A stretch of DNA of 64,000 nt from an uncultured Clostridia bacterium (GTDB lineage Bacteria > Bacillota > Clostridia > Oscillospirales > Ruminococcaceae). A model generated the notes under the pieces. The model worked only from the letters and a program-made list of their open reading frames with translations, searched no databases and was not told the DNA's origin. The stretch is taken from contig CANQNK010000004.1 in assembly GCA_947625195.1 (NCBI GenBank), positions 1-64,000 of the forward strand. Direction: 5' to 3'. Below are positions 40,901 through 49,284 of the stretch, piece after piece. Numbering within the stretch: position 1 is the stretch's first letter; each line of letters starts with the position of its first letter. Made by a program: the position numbers and the translations under genes.

Positions 40901-43900
40901 GGCGTGTGAGTTGAAATCCAATATTTTTTCAACAGTTAGATATGAATTTCCGTCACGCCCCACGCGGGCGTGTGAGTTGAAATTCAGTGAAATGATCAAC
41001 GTATTCCCAACAGCCCGGATGTCACGCCCCACGCGGGCGTGTGAGTTGAAATAGGACAGGTGTTTGACAGCCTTGCTTACGAGTATGTCACGCCCCACGC
41101 GGGCGTGTGAGTTGAAATTTAGAGGAAGGAGTAAGTATACAAACAATTTCGTGTCACGCCCCACGCGGGCGTGTGAGTTGAAATGCCAAAGTTTTAAAAA
41201 CGACCCCAGGTTATTTTATGTCACGCCCCACGCGGGCGTGTGAGTTGAAATTCTCGTCTTCTTTTAAAACCTCTATGTATGCTTGTCACGCCCCACGCGG
41301 GCGTGTGAGTTGAAATAAATTGTCCAAATTTATCTGTTGATAGTTCGTCCGTCACGCCCCACGCGGGCGTGTGAGTTGAAATTGCCCGGATTGCTACAAA
41401 ACACAGCAACAGGCAATGTCACGCCCCACGCGGGCGTGTGAGTTGAAATTGAAACTGTTGCGCATTTTAGATATAGACTAGACGTCACGCCCCACGCGGG
41501 CGTGTGAGTTGAAATAGCAGAAATATCATCGTCGATTTCTCTCGCTTTGGGTCACGCCCCACGCGGGCGTGTGAGTTGAAATTCCGTTGATTGATTTCGG
41601 CAACCTGGGGCGGTGTGTCACGCCCCACGCGGGCGTGTGAGTTGAAATTAACGGGAATGAGAAACGACCAGTATTTAACAAGTCACGCCCCACGCGGGCG
41701 TGTGAGTTGAAATCCAGTGATTTAGTTTTTTATCATCAATCGGAACAGTCACGCCCCACGCGGGCGTGTGAGTTGAAATAGATTTTGAAACGGCTGTGTA
41801 GAGTTTCTCGTATTGTCACGCCCCACGCGGGCGTGTGAGTTGAAATGGATTGATTAAGGCAATGGCGCCGTATTATCAGTGTCACGCCCCACGCGGGCGT
41901 GTGAGTTGAAATTCACGCATCATTATTAGCCAACGAGGGGATTAACGTCACGCCCCACGCGGGCGTGTGAGTTGAAATTGAATTTTAGAAAGAAGGTAAA
42001 AACTATGACAAGTCACGCCCCACGCGGGCGTGTGAGTTGAAATGATAAGCTGTATCTGCTTATCACTTGCCGGAGCAGTCACGCCCCACGCGGGCGTGTG
42101 AGTTGAAATGATTTGCTTCGGGAGAATAATAGTTCTTAGCGGGTCACGCCCCACGCGGGCGTGTGAGTTGAAATGTGCAAGCTGATATACATTAAACGCC
42201 GTATTGCGTCACGCCCCACGCGGGCGTGTGAGTTGAAATTCACATCTTCAGCTCCTTTACTTCAATCTGTTTGTCACGCCCCACGCGGGCGTGTGAGTTG
42301 AAATATAGCGGTACAAAATACACACAAAAAAGAACAAATGTCACGCCCCACGCGGGCGTGTGAGTTGAAATCAACAGAGAATGGTAATAATTTTAAACTA
42401 TCAAAAGTCACGCCCCACGCGGGCGTGTGAGTTGAAATTTCTGCGGGCAAACTGTTTGACATATTTAGTTTGTCACGCCCCACGCGGGCGTGTGAGTTGA
42501 AATATAAGATTTACGACAATATTCATCAGCATTTTCAGTCACGCCCCACGCGGGCGTGTGAGTTGAAATCTTCCATTTCATAGACATTATAAGCGTCCAC
42601 TATATCGTCACGCCCCACGCGGGCGTGTGAGTTGAAATTCATTTTAATACCTCACTTTCAATTACTGTTCTGGTCACGCCCCACGCGGGCGTGTGAGTTG
42701 AAATAATAGCCATACCGATAATTATAGGAATAATAGCAGGTCACGCCCCACGCGGGCGTGTGAGTTGAAATTTTTTGATCAGCCATATTATTTTCACCCC
42801 CTGTGTCACGCCCCACGCGGGCGTGTGAGTTGAAATCTTTGTCAGTTGTTTTCTAACCTGATTAACGCCAGTGTCACGCCCCACGCGGGCGTGTGAGTTG
42901 AAATTCAGCGCAAAACTGTTTTGCAAAATGTCATCCGAGTCACGCCCCACGCGGGCGTGTGAGTTGAAATGATTTGCTTCGGGAGAATAATAGTTCTTAG
43001 CGGGTCACGCCCCACGCGGGCGTGTGAGTTGAAATCAGCCATATCTCCGCCCAGCCCATACCAAAAATCGGTCACGCCCCACGCGGGCGTGTGAGTTGAA
43101 ATGAAGAATTAAGGAAAAGTTTGATCGGAAAAATTTATGTCACGCCCCACGCGGGCGTGTGAGTTGAAATCACAGTCAACTGGTAGTTCTGCATCGTTAG
43201 ATGAGTCACGCCCCACGCGGGCGTGTGAGTTGAAATTGCCAGTTTGATATATACCGTTCTACCGCTTTATGTCACGCCCCACGCGGGCGTGTGAGTTGAA
43301 ATTATTGGTCGCGCGTTTTTTCTAAATGCCTGAATAGTCACGCCCCACGCGGGCGTGTGAGTTGAAATTCTTCTCGTACTCTCCGAGGCGGTATCTGTGG
43401 AGGTCACGCCCCACGCGGGCGTGTGAGTTGAAATTTTCCGCCTTTTTTGCCGCTGTATCCATCTCTCCGCGTCACGCCCCACGCGGGCGTGTGAGTTGAA
43501 ATCGTCAATATTTACTATACCTGTTTGCCAACCATCAGTCACGCCCCACGCGGGCGTGTGAGTTGAAATTTTCTATTGAAGTTAATATAACACCTTCTGC
43601 AAGTCACGCCCCACGCGGGCGTGCGAGTTGAAATCTCTGTGCATAGGATAGCTGTACACTTTATACTTGTCACGCCCCACGCGGGCGTGTGAGTTGAAAT
43701 TTTTAGGGGTTTGGGGAGTTTCCCCAACAAGAAAGTCACGCCCCACGCGGGCGTGTGAGTTGAAATTATGCTGACAAATGTATTGTCCAAAAGCCTGCCG
43801 TCACGCCCCACGCGGGCGTGTGAGTTGAAATTTTGCCCCACCCAGCATTTTCGTTTTTCGTTATAAAGTCACGCCCCACGCGGGCGTGTGAGTTGAAATT

Positions 43901-44230
43901 GTTTTTACATCAGCAATGGAACTAAGAGCATATAGTCACGCCCCACGCGGGCGTGTGAGTTGAAATTTGCTCCCTTTTCGCCGTACACACCGAAAACACC
44001 GTCACGCCCCACGCGGGCGTGTGAGTTGAAATTGGACAAATCGGGTAATGTTACGCGTGTCTCACGTCACGCCCCACGCGGGCGTGTGAGTTGAAATTAT
44101 TCGTCGCGCGTTTTTTCTAAATGCCTGAATAGTCACGCCCCACGCGGGCGTGTGAGTTGAAATGGGTCGTCCTGTTCTCATTTACACTACCTCCAAGTGT
44201 CACGCCCCATGCGGGCGTGTGAGTTGAAAT
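34940..44230 (+). CRISPR. Type I-C CRISPR array, 141 repeats and 140 spacers by hand count
   Basis: 32-nt repeat beginning GTCACGCCCCAC and ending TGAGTTGAAAT, with the palindromic arms CACGCCC / GGGCGTG and the 11-nt 3' part that becomes the crRNA 5' handle. Spacers are 32-37 nt, mostly 33-35; unit mean is about 66 nt. Repeats are almost invariant. I saw one T-to-C change in repeat 132 (starts 43603) and a C-to-T change in the loop of the terminal repeat (44199-44230), which marks the old, leader-distal end. The leader and cas2 lie at the 5' end, so spacer 1 (34972-35005) is newest. Several spacers are duplicated or overlap; see findings. The open frames on both strands here are repeat artefacts. 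Confidence 0.99.
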
Positions 44231-44337
44231 TAAAGAGTGGGCAAAGTTGCACCTCGACAGTGAAAATGAATTCATTTAATTCGTTTTCTTAAATTTCAAT
44301 AAATATTTTATTGAATGATTTGGTAAGCTGTTGATTT

Positions 44338-44736
44338 CTATTTTATATAATCTAATGCGTCCAATAAGCTCTTAATACATGACACGCCCTCTGGAATTTT
44401 CTTTCCAAATCTATTTAACCATAAAACCTTAATATTAACTGAAGATGCTCCTTTCACATCACTGCTTATTGAATCTCCAATATAAATTACTTCATCTGCA
44501 TTCAGTCCTGTACTTTTAAGAGCTAATTCAAACAGCTCTTTTCTCGGTTTATAGGCTTTTGCATCTTCATAAGTAAAAACTCCTGCTGGCGAAAGTTGAT
44601 GATATTCTATTGCTTTTTGAATGTCGGAATTATCTATATTAGACACAATGTACTTAGAAAAATTTTCTAATAAGGGTTGACACAGAAAAAAAGCTGTGTT
44701 ATAATAATTCCTATAAAGCAGATAGGTTATATAGGT
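44338..44736 (-). pseudogene. C-terminal remnant of a HAD-family hydrolase
   Basis: The frame is open from 44736 and codes LLENFSKYIVSNIDN, then AYKPRKELFELAL and VIYIGDSISSDVKGA. The latter matches HAD motifs III and IV (Lys and GD...D), but the N-terminal catalytic DxDxT part (about 90-100 residues) is missing and the upstream bases have become the cysK promoter. No start with a ribosome site is seen; a GTG at 44646 is possible. Probably a decayed gene left beside the array. Confidence 0.65.
44677..44705 (+). promoter_or_regulatory. cysK promoter with internal inverted repeat
   Basis: TTGACA (44677-44682), 17-bp spacer, TATAAT (44700-44705). An inverted repeat ACACAG / CTGTGT with an 8-nt centre lies between and across the boxes, as expected for an operator. 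A second one, CCTATA / TATAGG, lies at about 44710-44734. Confidence 0.75.
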
Positions 44737-44759
44737 TTATTTATTGATGAGGTGAATTT

Positions 44760-44792
44760 ATGATGAAAATTTATTTGAAAAAGCGATGTTGA
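44760..44792 (+). CDS. Ten-residue leader peptide ending in Cys, upstream of cysK
   Basis: MMKIYLKKRC then TGA, preceded by GAGGTG at good spacing. Its last sense codon is TGT (Cys), and an inverted repeat GATGTT-GA-AACATC (44785-44798) spans that codon and the stop. It lies between the cysK promoter and cysK, so ribosome stalling at Cys could affect downstream structure. Only one Cys codon is present, which is weak for classical attenuation. Confidence 0.45.
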   Translation: MMKIYLKKRC

Positions 44793-44847
44793 AACATCTG
44801 ATTAAATTTATTTGAATTACAATTACATTTATAAGGAGAGAATTATT

Positions 44848-45777
44848 ATGAAAACATTTGAAAGAATTACCGATTTGATCGGCGGGACACCGCTTTTGAA
44901 ACTGACAAACTATTCAAAAATAAAAGAGCTTGGCGCTGAGATATATGGCAAGCTGGAGTATTTTAATCCGGCCGGAAGCGTTAAGGACAGAATTGCCAGT
45001 GCAATGATAGACGACGCCGAGGCAAAGGGTGTCTTAAATCCTGATTCTGTAATTATAGAGCCTACCAGTGGAAATACTGGTATCGGACTTGCAGCTGTTG
45101 CGGCATCGAGAGGATATAAGATAATCCTTACAATGCCGGAGACGATGAGCATTGAGCGCCGAAATCTTTTAAAGGCTTATGGTGCTGAGCTTGTTCTGAC
45201 TGAGGGCGCAAAGGGCATGAAGGGAGCTATAGCTAAGGCGCAGGAGCTTGCAGACGCAACACCGAACAGCTTTATTCCCAGCCAGTTTACCAATGCAGCC
45301 AATCCGACTGCACATCGCAATACGACCGGTCCTGAAATATGGGATGATACTGACGGAAAGATCGACATTTTTGTTGCAGGTGTAGGCACAGGCGGAACCG
45401 TTTCGGGAGTAGGGGAGTATCTTAAGAGCAAAAACCCGAATGTCAAAGTGGTTGCTGTTGAGCCTGCGGGATCTCCCGTACTTTCAAAGGGAACTCCCGG
45501 ACCGCATAAGATTCAGGGCATCGGAGCAGGCTTTGTGCCTGATACGCTCAACACGAAAATATACGACGAAATAATTGCTGTTGAAAATGAGGACGCTTTT
45601 GAGACGGGTAGAACTCTTGCAAGAAACGAGGGCCTGCTTGTAGGTATTTCTTCGGGTGCGGCAGTATGGGCAGCTACCGAGCTTGCAAAACGTCCAGAAA
45701 ACAAGGGCAAGGTAATTGTTGCACTGTTGCCCGATACCGGAGAGCGTTATCTATCAACGCCAATGTTCTCGGAATAA
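44848..45777 (+). CDS. cysK: Cysteine synthase (O-acetylserine sulfhydrylase)
   Basis: 309 aa from the ATG at 44848 (AAGGAGAG upstream). Fold-type II PLP enzyme: Lys46 in GSVKDRIA binds [11 protein letters not shown] holds the substrate, [10 protein letters not shown] binds the phosphate, and SSGAAVWAA is near the C-terminus. Makes cysteine from O-acetylserine and sulfide. In Firmicutes, CysK can also form a complex with the regulator CymR, and a CymR-like Rrf2 gene lies 650 bp downstream. Confidence 0.96.
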   Translation: MKTFERITDLIGGTPLLKLTNYSKIKELGAEIYGKLEYFNPAGSVKDRIASAMIDDAEAKGVLNPDSVIIEPTSGNTGIGLAAVAASRGYKIILTMPETMSIERRNLLKAYGAELVLTEGAKGMKGAIAKAQELADATPNSFIPSQFTNAANPTAHRNTTGPEIWDDTDGKIDIFVAGVGTGGTVSGVGEYLKSKNPNVKVVAVEPAGSPVLSKGTPGPHKIQGIGAGFVPDTLNTKIYDEIIAVENEDAFETGRTLARNEGLLVGISSGAAVWAATELAKRPENKGKVIVALLPDTGERYLSTPMFSE

Positions 45778-45857
45778 TCCGGTTAAAGGCTGATGAAGCT
45801 GCAAAGTGACAGAATTTTATACGTTAGAGAGCACTAATTGTTATTTTGACTGTATAC

Positions 45858-45896
45858 AAAATCACCGCTGTAAGCATATAATACAGCGGTGATTTT
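45858..45896 (+). promoter_or_regulatory. 15-bp hairpin covering the Shine-Dalgarno of the next gene
   Basis: AAAATCACCGCTGTA (45858-45872) pairs perfectly with TACAGCGGTGATTTT (45882-45896); 9-nt loop. The 3' arm ends right before the ATG at 45897 and contains GGTGAT, the only plausible ribosome site. It may be a cysK terminator, an RNA switch that hides the ribosome site, or both. Confidence 0.6.
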
Positions 45897-46382
45897 ATGT
45901 CAATAGTTAAATACAACAGGCTTGAAGCCGTTGAATATGCAAAGCGGTGGGCATTAGGAAGAAACCCCTATTACTACAATTTTGAAGATATCGGGGGTGA
46001 CTGCACCAACTTTGTATCTCAGTGCATTTTTGCAGGATGTAAAATTATGAATTACACGAAGGACACAGGGTGGTATTATGACAGCCCTTCAAGCAGAGCC
46101 GCAGCTTGGACAAGTGTCGATTACCTTTACCGCTTTCTTATTTCAAATAAAGGCGCCGGACCTATGGGAGAAATCTCTGACTTGCGGTATTCACAGCCGG
46201 GAGATATAATTCAGCTTTCAACAGGAGAATATTATCATCACAGCTGTATCATTACCGGATATAAGGGTAACGAGCCATATGTTTGCGCTCATACCTATGA
46301 TGTTTTGAACAAACCTCTTTTTAATTATGTGTTTGATAAGATGAGAGTGATCCACATTATAGGCGCGAACAGCGGTAACTAG
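45897..46382 (+). CDS. Amidase_6-like cysteine hydrolase domain protein
   Basis: 161 aa. The N-terminal AVEYAKRWALGRNPYYYNF and GGDCTNFVSQCIFAG match the putative amidase domain (Amidase_6, NlpC/P60-like); the Cys of GGDCTNF and His of YYHHSCIITG are the expected catalytic pair. Proteins with this single domain are widespread in Clostridia; most carry a signal peptide, this one does not. Start codon sits at the foot of a 15-bp hairpin. Peptidoglycan or amide substrate unknown. Confidence 0.8.
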   Translation: MSIVKYNRLEAVEYAKRWALGRNPYYYNFEDIGGDCTNFVSQCIFAGCKIMNYTKDTGWYYDSPSSRAAAWTSVDYLYRFLISNKGAGPMGEISDLRYSQPGDIIQLSTGEYYHHSCIITGYKGNEPYVCAHTYDVLNKPLFNYVFDKMRVIHIIGANSGN

Positions 46383-46423
46383 CACGGTTTTTGCTTTGCG
46401 CAAAATGGCGCTTATTCAAAGCA

Positions 46424-46873
46424 TCAGATGTAGTACATATACTCGCTGCCGTCGCCGTATGCCTGCTTGCACTGCTCGGCAACATCAAAAAGGGTAATTT
46501 CCTTTGCAAAATTCTGTAGATATGCATTCATTTTGTCCCATAAACAGCTGTTTATTGTGTTTTTAAAATAAGAATTATCCTGTGAGTCATCAGTGTGAGA
46601 ATCGCTCAGAATTGTAATGTCAAGAGCGTTTATGATTTCATCAAAACATATTTCGTTCGATGGCCTTGCAAGCACATAACCTCCTCGTGAGCCTTTCTGA
46701 CCTCGAATCAGATGCGCCTGTTTAAGCGCAGTCAGCAATTGCTCAAGGTATTTTGCTGAAATGTTCTGACGCTCGGAAATACCGGCAATGGAAACTGCTT
46801 TGCCACTTTCGGAATTTATTGCAATATCAACAAGCGCAATTATTCCGTATTCTACTCTGGTTGAAATTTTCAT
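46424..46873 (-). CDS. Rrf2-family regulator, CymR-like
   Basis: 149 aa. N-terminal winged helix MKISTRVEYGIIALVDIA and SAKYLEQLLTALKQAHLIRGQKGSRGGYVLA are typical of Rrf2 proteins. The three clustered cysteines that ligate the iron-sulfur cluster in IscR are absent (only scattered Cys near 76, 109 and 134), so it resembles cysteine-metabolism repressor CymR. Linkage to cysK supports this. It has a likely autoregulatory operator upstream. Confidence 0.85.
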   Translation of the reverse strand: MKISTRVEYGIIALVDIAINSESGKAVSIAGISERQNISAKYLEQLLTALKQAHLIRGQKGSRGGYVLARPSNEICFDEIINALDITILSDSHTDDSQDNSYFKNTINSCLWDKMNAYLQNFAKEITLFDVAEQCKQAYGDGSEYMYYI

Positions 46874-46949
46874 AGCTTACAGTGCCTTTTATGGCAGCAA
46901 ATTCATCTCCTTTGTAAGAAAAACATATAAAACATATTGTATTAGTAGT

Positions 46950-46980
46950 ATTATATCATATTATTGCAAAAGTTGCAATA
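46950..46980 (-). promoter_or_regulatory. Promoter and palindromic operator of the Rrf2 gene
   Basis: On the minus strand TTGCAA (46978-46973), 17-bp spacer, TATAAT (46955-46950). The -35 box is one arm of a perfect palindrome TATTGCAA-AAG-TTGCAATA (46962-46980), well placed for repression. Confidence 0.6.
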
Positions 46981-47122
46981 GAGGAAATAGAAATAGGATC
47001 GGTATAAAACATAAAATTTGTTGCTGTCAGCGATTACTTACTATTAAAAGCCTATCGGATCCATAGAATAACAGCGGGCAGAGTATGACTGTCCGCTGTT
47101 ATAATATACTGGTTTTAAAAAG

Positions 47123-47881
47123 CTATCCAAAGATTTCCTGACTTCTTGAAAACTTTTCTCTGTATTCCTTGGGAGTATATCCCGTCTCAATGCGAAAACA
47201 CTGTATAAAATGACTCTGAGAAGAAAATCCGAAATATTCTGCTATGTCGGCGTATGAGTAGTCTGAAAAGCGGAGCATATTTGCTGATGCTTCTATCCGC
47301 TCATGTCGGATAAACCTGCCTATGGAAACGCCGGTCTCTTTTTTGAAAAGCGTTGACAGATAGCTTCTGTTTAAATTTAAGGCTTTAGCTGTTGTCTCTA
47401 CAGTAAGTTTATCATTCCTGTGACGGGAAATGTATTCGATTGCTTTGATAACGTGCAGGGAGTAGACTTGTTTTTTTGGCAAATCAGCCATTTTATTTGC
47501 AAAGTCCAGAAGCATTTCATTGTGAAGTAAAATAATTTCCCGGACATTATTAAGTAGATCCATTTTTCCGATATATAGGTCGCTCAACGTATAGGCCAGC
47601 TCCCGCTCAACTCCTTTTTCAGCACAAAGTCTTGTTATAAGTGCGACAGAAACCACAAAGTGATAACGTGTATTGTTAAGCGGATTTTTTGAAAGCTGAC
47701 CGTACTCCGATCCGTCATACATTTTTTCGTTATCAACAGAGGCAAGAATCTTTTTTACCTCCTCGACATTTCCTTCGGCAACATTGTTGTAGTATCCGTA
47801 TTCGTGATTGTACTCTACGTGTGTTTTCTTCTGTTCCCTTTGAATAAACAAGCGTCTGTTAAGCTCTGTGTTAAGGCTCAT
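47123..47881 (-). CDS. AraC-family transcriptional regulator
   Basis: 252 aa from the ATG at 47881 (GGAGGAAAACT upstream). The C-terminal about 100 residues hold the two helix-turn-helix units: LTVETTAKALNLNRSYLSTLFKKETG and YADIAEYFGFSSQSHFIQCFR...GYTPKEYRE. The N-terminal ligand domain is helical and not a cupin. Divergent from the PfkB kinase gene, which it may regulate. Confidence 0.92.
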   Translation of the reverse strand: MSLNTELNRRLFIQREQKKTHVEYNHEYGYYNNVAEGNVEEVKKILASVDNEKMYDGSEYGQLSKNPLNNTRYHFVVSVALITRLCAEKGVERELAYTLSDLYIGKMDLLNNVREIILLHNEMLLDFANKMADLPKKQVYSLHVIKAIEYISRHRNDKLTVETTAKALNLNRSYLSTLFKKETGVSIGRFIRHERIEASANMLRFSDYSYADIAEYFGFSSQSHFIQCFRIETGYTPKEYREKFSRSQEIFG

Positions 47882-47909
47882 AGTTTTCCTCCAGCATTCA
47901 GTTAACAGC

Positions 47910-47938
47910 ATTATATAATAAATATGATATAATGTCAA
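47910..47938 (-). promoter_or_regulatory. Consensus promoter of the AraC-type gene
   Basis: Minus strand TTGACA (47938-47933), 17-bp spacer, TATAAT (47915-47910). The divergent kinase promoter must lie in the same 127-bp gap; a TATAAT at 47971-47976 is a candidate -10. Confidence 0.7.
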
Positions 47939-48008
47939 CATATTTTGTATATTCGGCAGATAAAACCGCTTATAATACAGTCATAAAATGTTTTTATGGA
48001 GGTGTTTT

Positions 48009-48926
48009 ATGAAAAAACCATACATATATCTATACGGAATGATTGCGATTTCGTCGAGCTTTTTGATTGAGGGCGGATTTTTAAAGCCTGATATTTACTC
48101 GGAAATAAAGGAGAAATACCGTTTTCCGGGCGGAGAAACCGGAACGTGCGCTACGGTATTGTCATCGCTTGGCGCTGAAGTGAAAATGGACGGAAATTAT
48201 ATCGGATATGGCGCGAAGAGACTGATTACGGATTTTTACAAAGATAAGTCTGTTAATCTTGATTCTTTGCATTTTGACGAGGAACTCGAAGTCTTAGAGG
48301 ATTATGTGATCATTTCAGACGATATACGAACACCTATGGGAATGTTCGGGAAGTTTTTCAGCAAAGCCTACAATAGCGGCAACCGACCCTGGAACAAACC
48401 AAGAGAAGAGGATATTAAAAACTGTACTGTGGCGGCTATTGACCCGTACTTTTGGGAGGAGTCTGAGCTTGCGGTAAAATACTGCATAAAGCACAGCAAG
48501 CCTTATGTTACAATAGACTGTGAATATGAAAGTTACTTTCACAGAAATTCTGCGGTTTCAGTAATTTCCGGCGAAGGCATTATAAACAATTATCCTGATA
48601 GAACACGGGAGGAGCTTTTTCCATTGTTTCAGGAAAACGGCGGCGGTTTAACGATAATTACAAATGGCGGCAACAGCCTTGTTTACGGAAGAAAAGGTGA
48701 GCCAATGAAAACTTTTGAACCGTATAAGGTGGATGTTGCGAGCACTCTCGGAGCAGGCGACAGCTTCAAAGCCGGCTGTGCTTTTGCGCTTATGAAGGGA
48801 TTTGACGATGACGAGCTTGTAAGGTTTGCCGCTGCCTGTGCAGCAACGGCAATCTCAAGATATCCTTTGCAGCTTGATCCGCCAAAGGTCGATGAAATCA
48901 ATTTGCTGATTAAAAAGAAAAAGTAG
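48009..48926 (+). CDS. PfkB-family carbohydrate kinase
   Basis: 305 aa from the ATG at 48009 (GGAGGTG upstream). The N-terminal FPGGETGTCATVLSSLGAEV motif and the C-terminal ASTLGAGDSFKAGCAFAL with catalytic Asp251 define a ribokinase/PfkB enzyme. The substrate (ribose, ketose or nucleoside) cannot be told from sequence. Divergent from an AraC regulator, which suggests sugar-inducible control. Confidence 0.9.
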   Translation: MKKPYIYLYGMIAISSSFLIEGGFLKPDIYSEIKEKYRFPGGETGTCATVLSSLGAEVKMDGNYIGYGAKRLITDFYKDKSVNLDSLHFDEELEVLEDYVIISDDIRTPMGMFGKFFSKAYNSGNRPWNKPREEDIKNCTVAAIDPYFWEESELAVKYCIKHSKPYVTIDCEYESYFHRNSAVSVISGEGIINNYPDRTREELFPLFQENGGGLTIITNGGNSLVYGRKGEPMKTFEPYKVDVASTLGAGDSFKAGCAFALMKGFDDDELVRFAAACAATAISRYPLQLDPPKVDEINLLIKKKK

Positions 48927-49284
48927 TTGGGGTATTATAGAATATAAAAAATTGTAGATTAGACAGTCTTTTTCCTATAAATTGACTTTGCTTTTTTGCG
49001 TTATTATTTTTTTTATGTCCTTTTGTATATGGTATTTCTTATCGGATAAGCTTGTAGCACTTCGTGAGAAAAATTATTGACAGTTTTTTAAAATAGAAAC
49101 CACTGCTATGTTGATGCTCTGCATTTTGTTTGCAGAGCTTTTTTATGTCCGAAATTACTGTCAATAAAAATCACAAAGTCTTAATTTTCAACATAAAATG
49201 AAAAGGTAGAAAAAATAGTGAGGCATACCGCGCAAATTCTTGTAAGGTCAGCGGTGTGCCTTGCAAAATTAAGGAGTAATACAA
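48927..49284 (+). promoter_or_regulatory. Non-coding gap with a terminator hairpin and a leader hairpin
   Basis: No gene is supported in these 358 bp. A strong terminator, GCTCTGCA-N7-TGCAGAGC plus seven T, lies at 49116-49145, nearly 200 bp after the kinase stop. A second hairpin, AGGCATACCGC (49221-49231) with GCGGTGTGCCT (49251-49261), one G-U pair, sits just before the ribosome site of the DUF3343 gene and could control it. Confidence 0.55.

Noticed and set aside
35036-44160. Many open frames on both strands repeating HFNSHARVGRD, ISTHTPAWGVT or SRPTRACELK
   Set aside because: They are translations of the CRISPR repeat in different frames; the variable parts are spacers. None has a ribosome site.
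26754-44230. CRISPR locus carried on a mobile element
   Set aside because: No integrase, transposase, direct repeats or att-like sites were seen at either side; transfer of the locus remains possible but is not shown.
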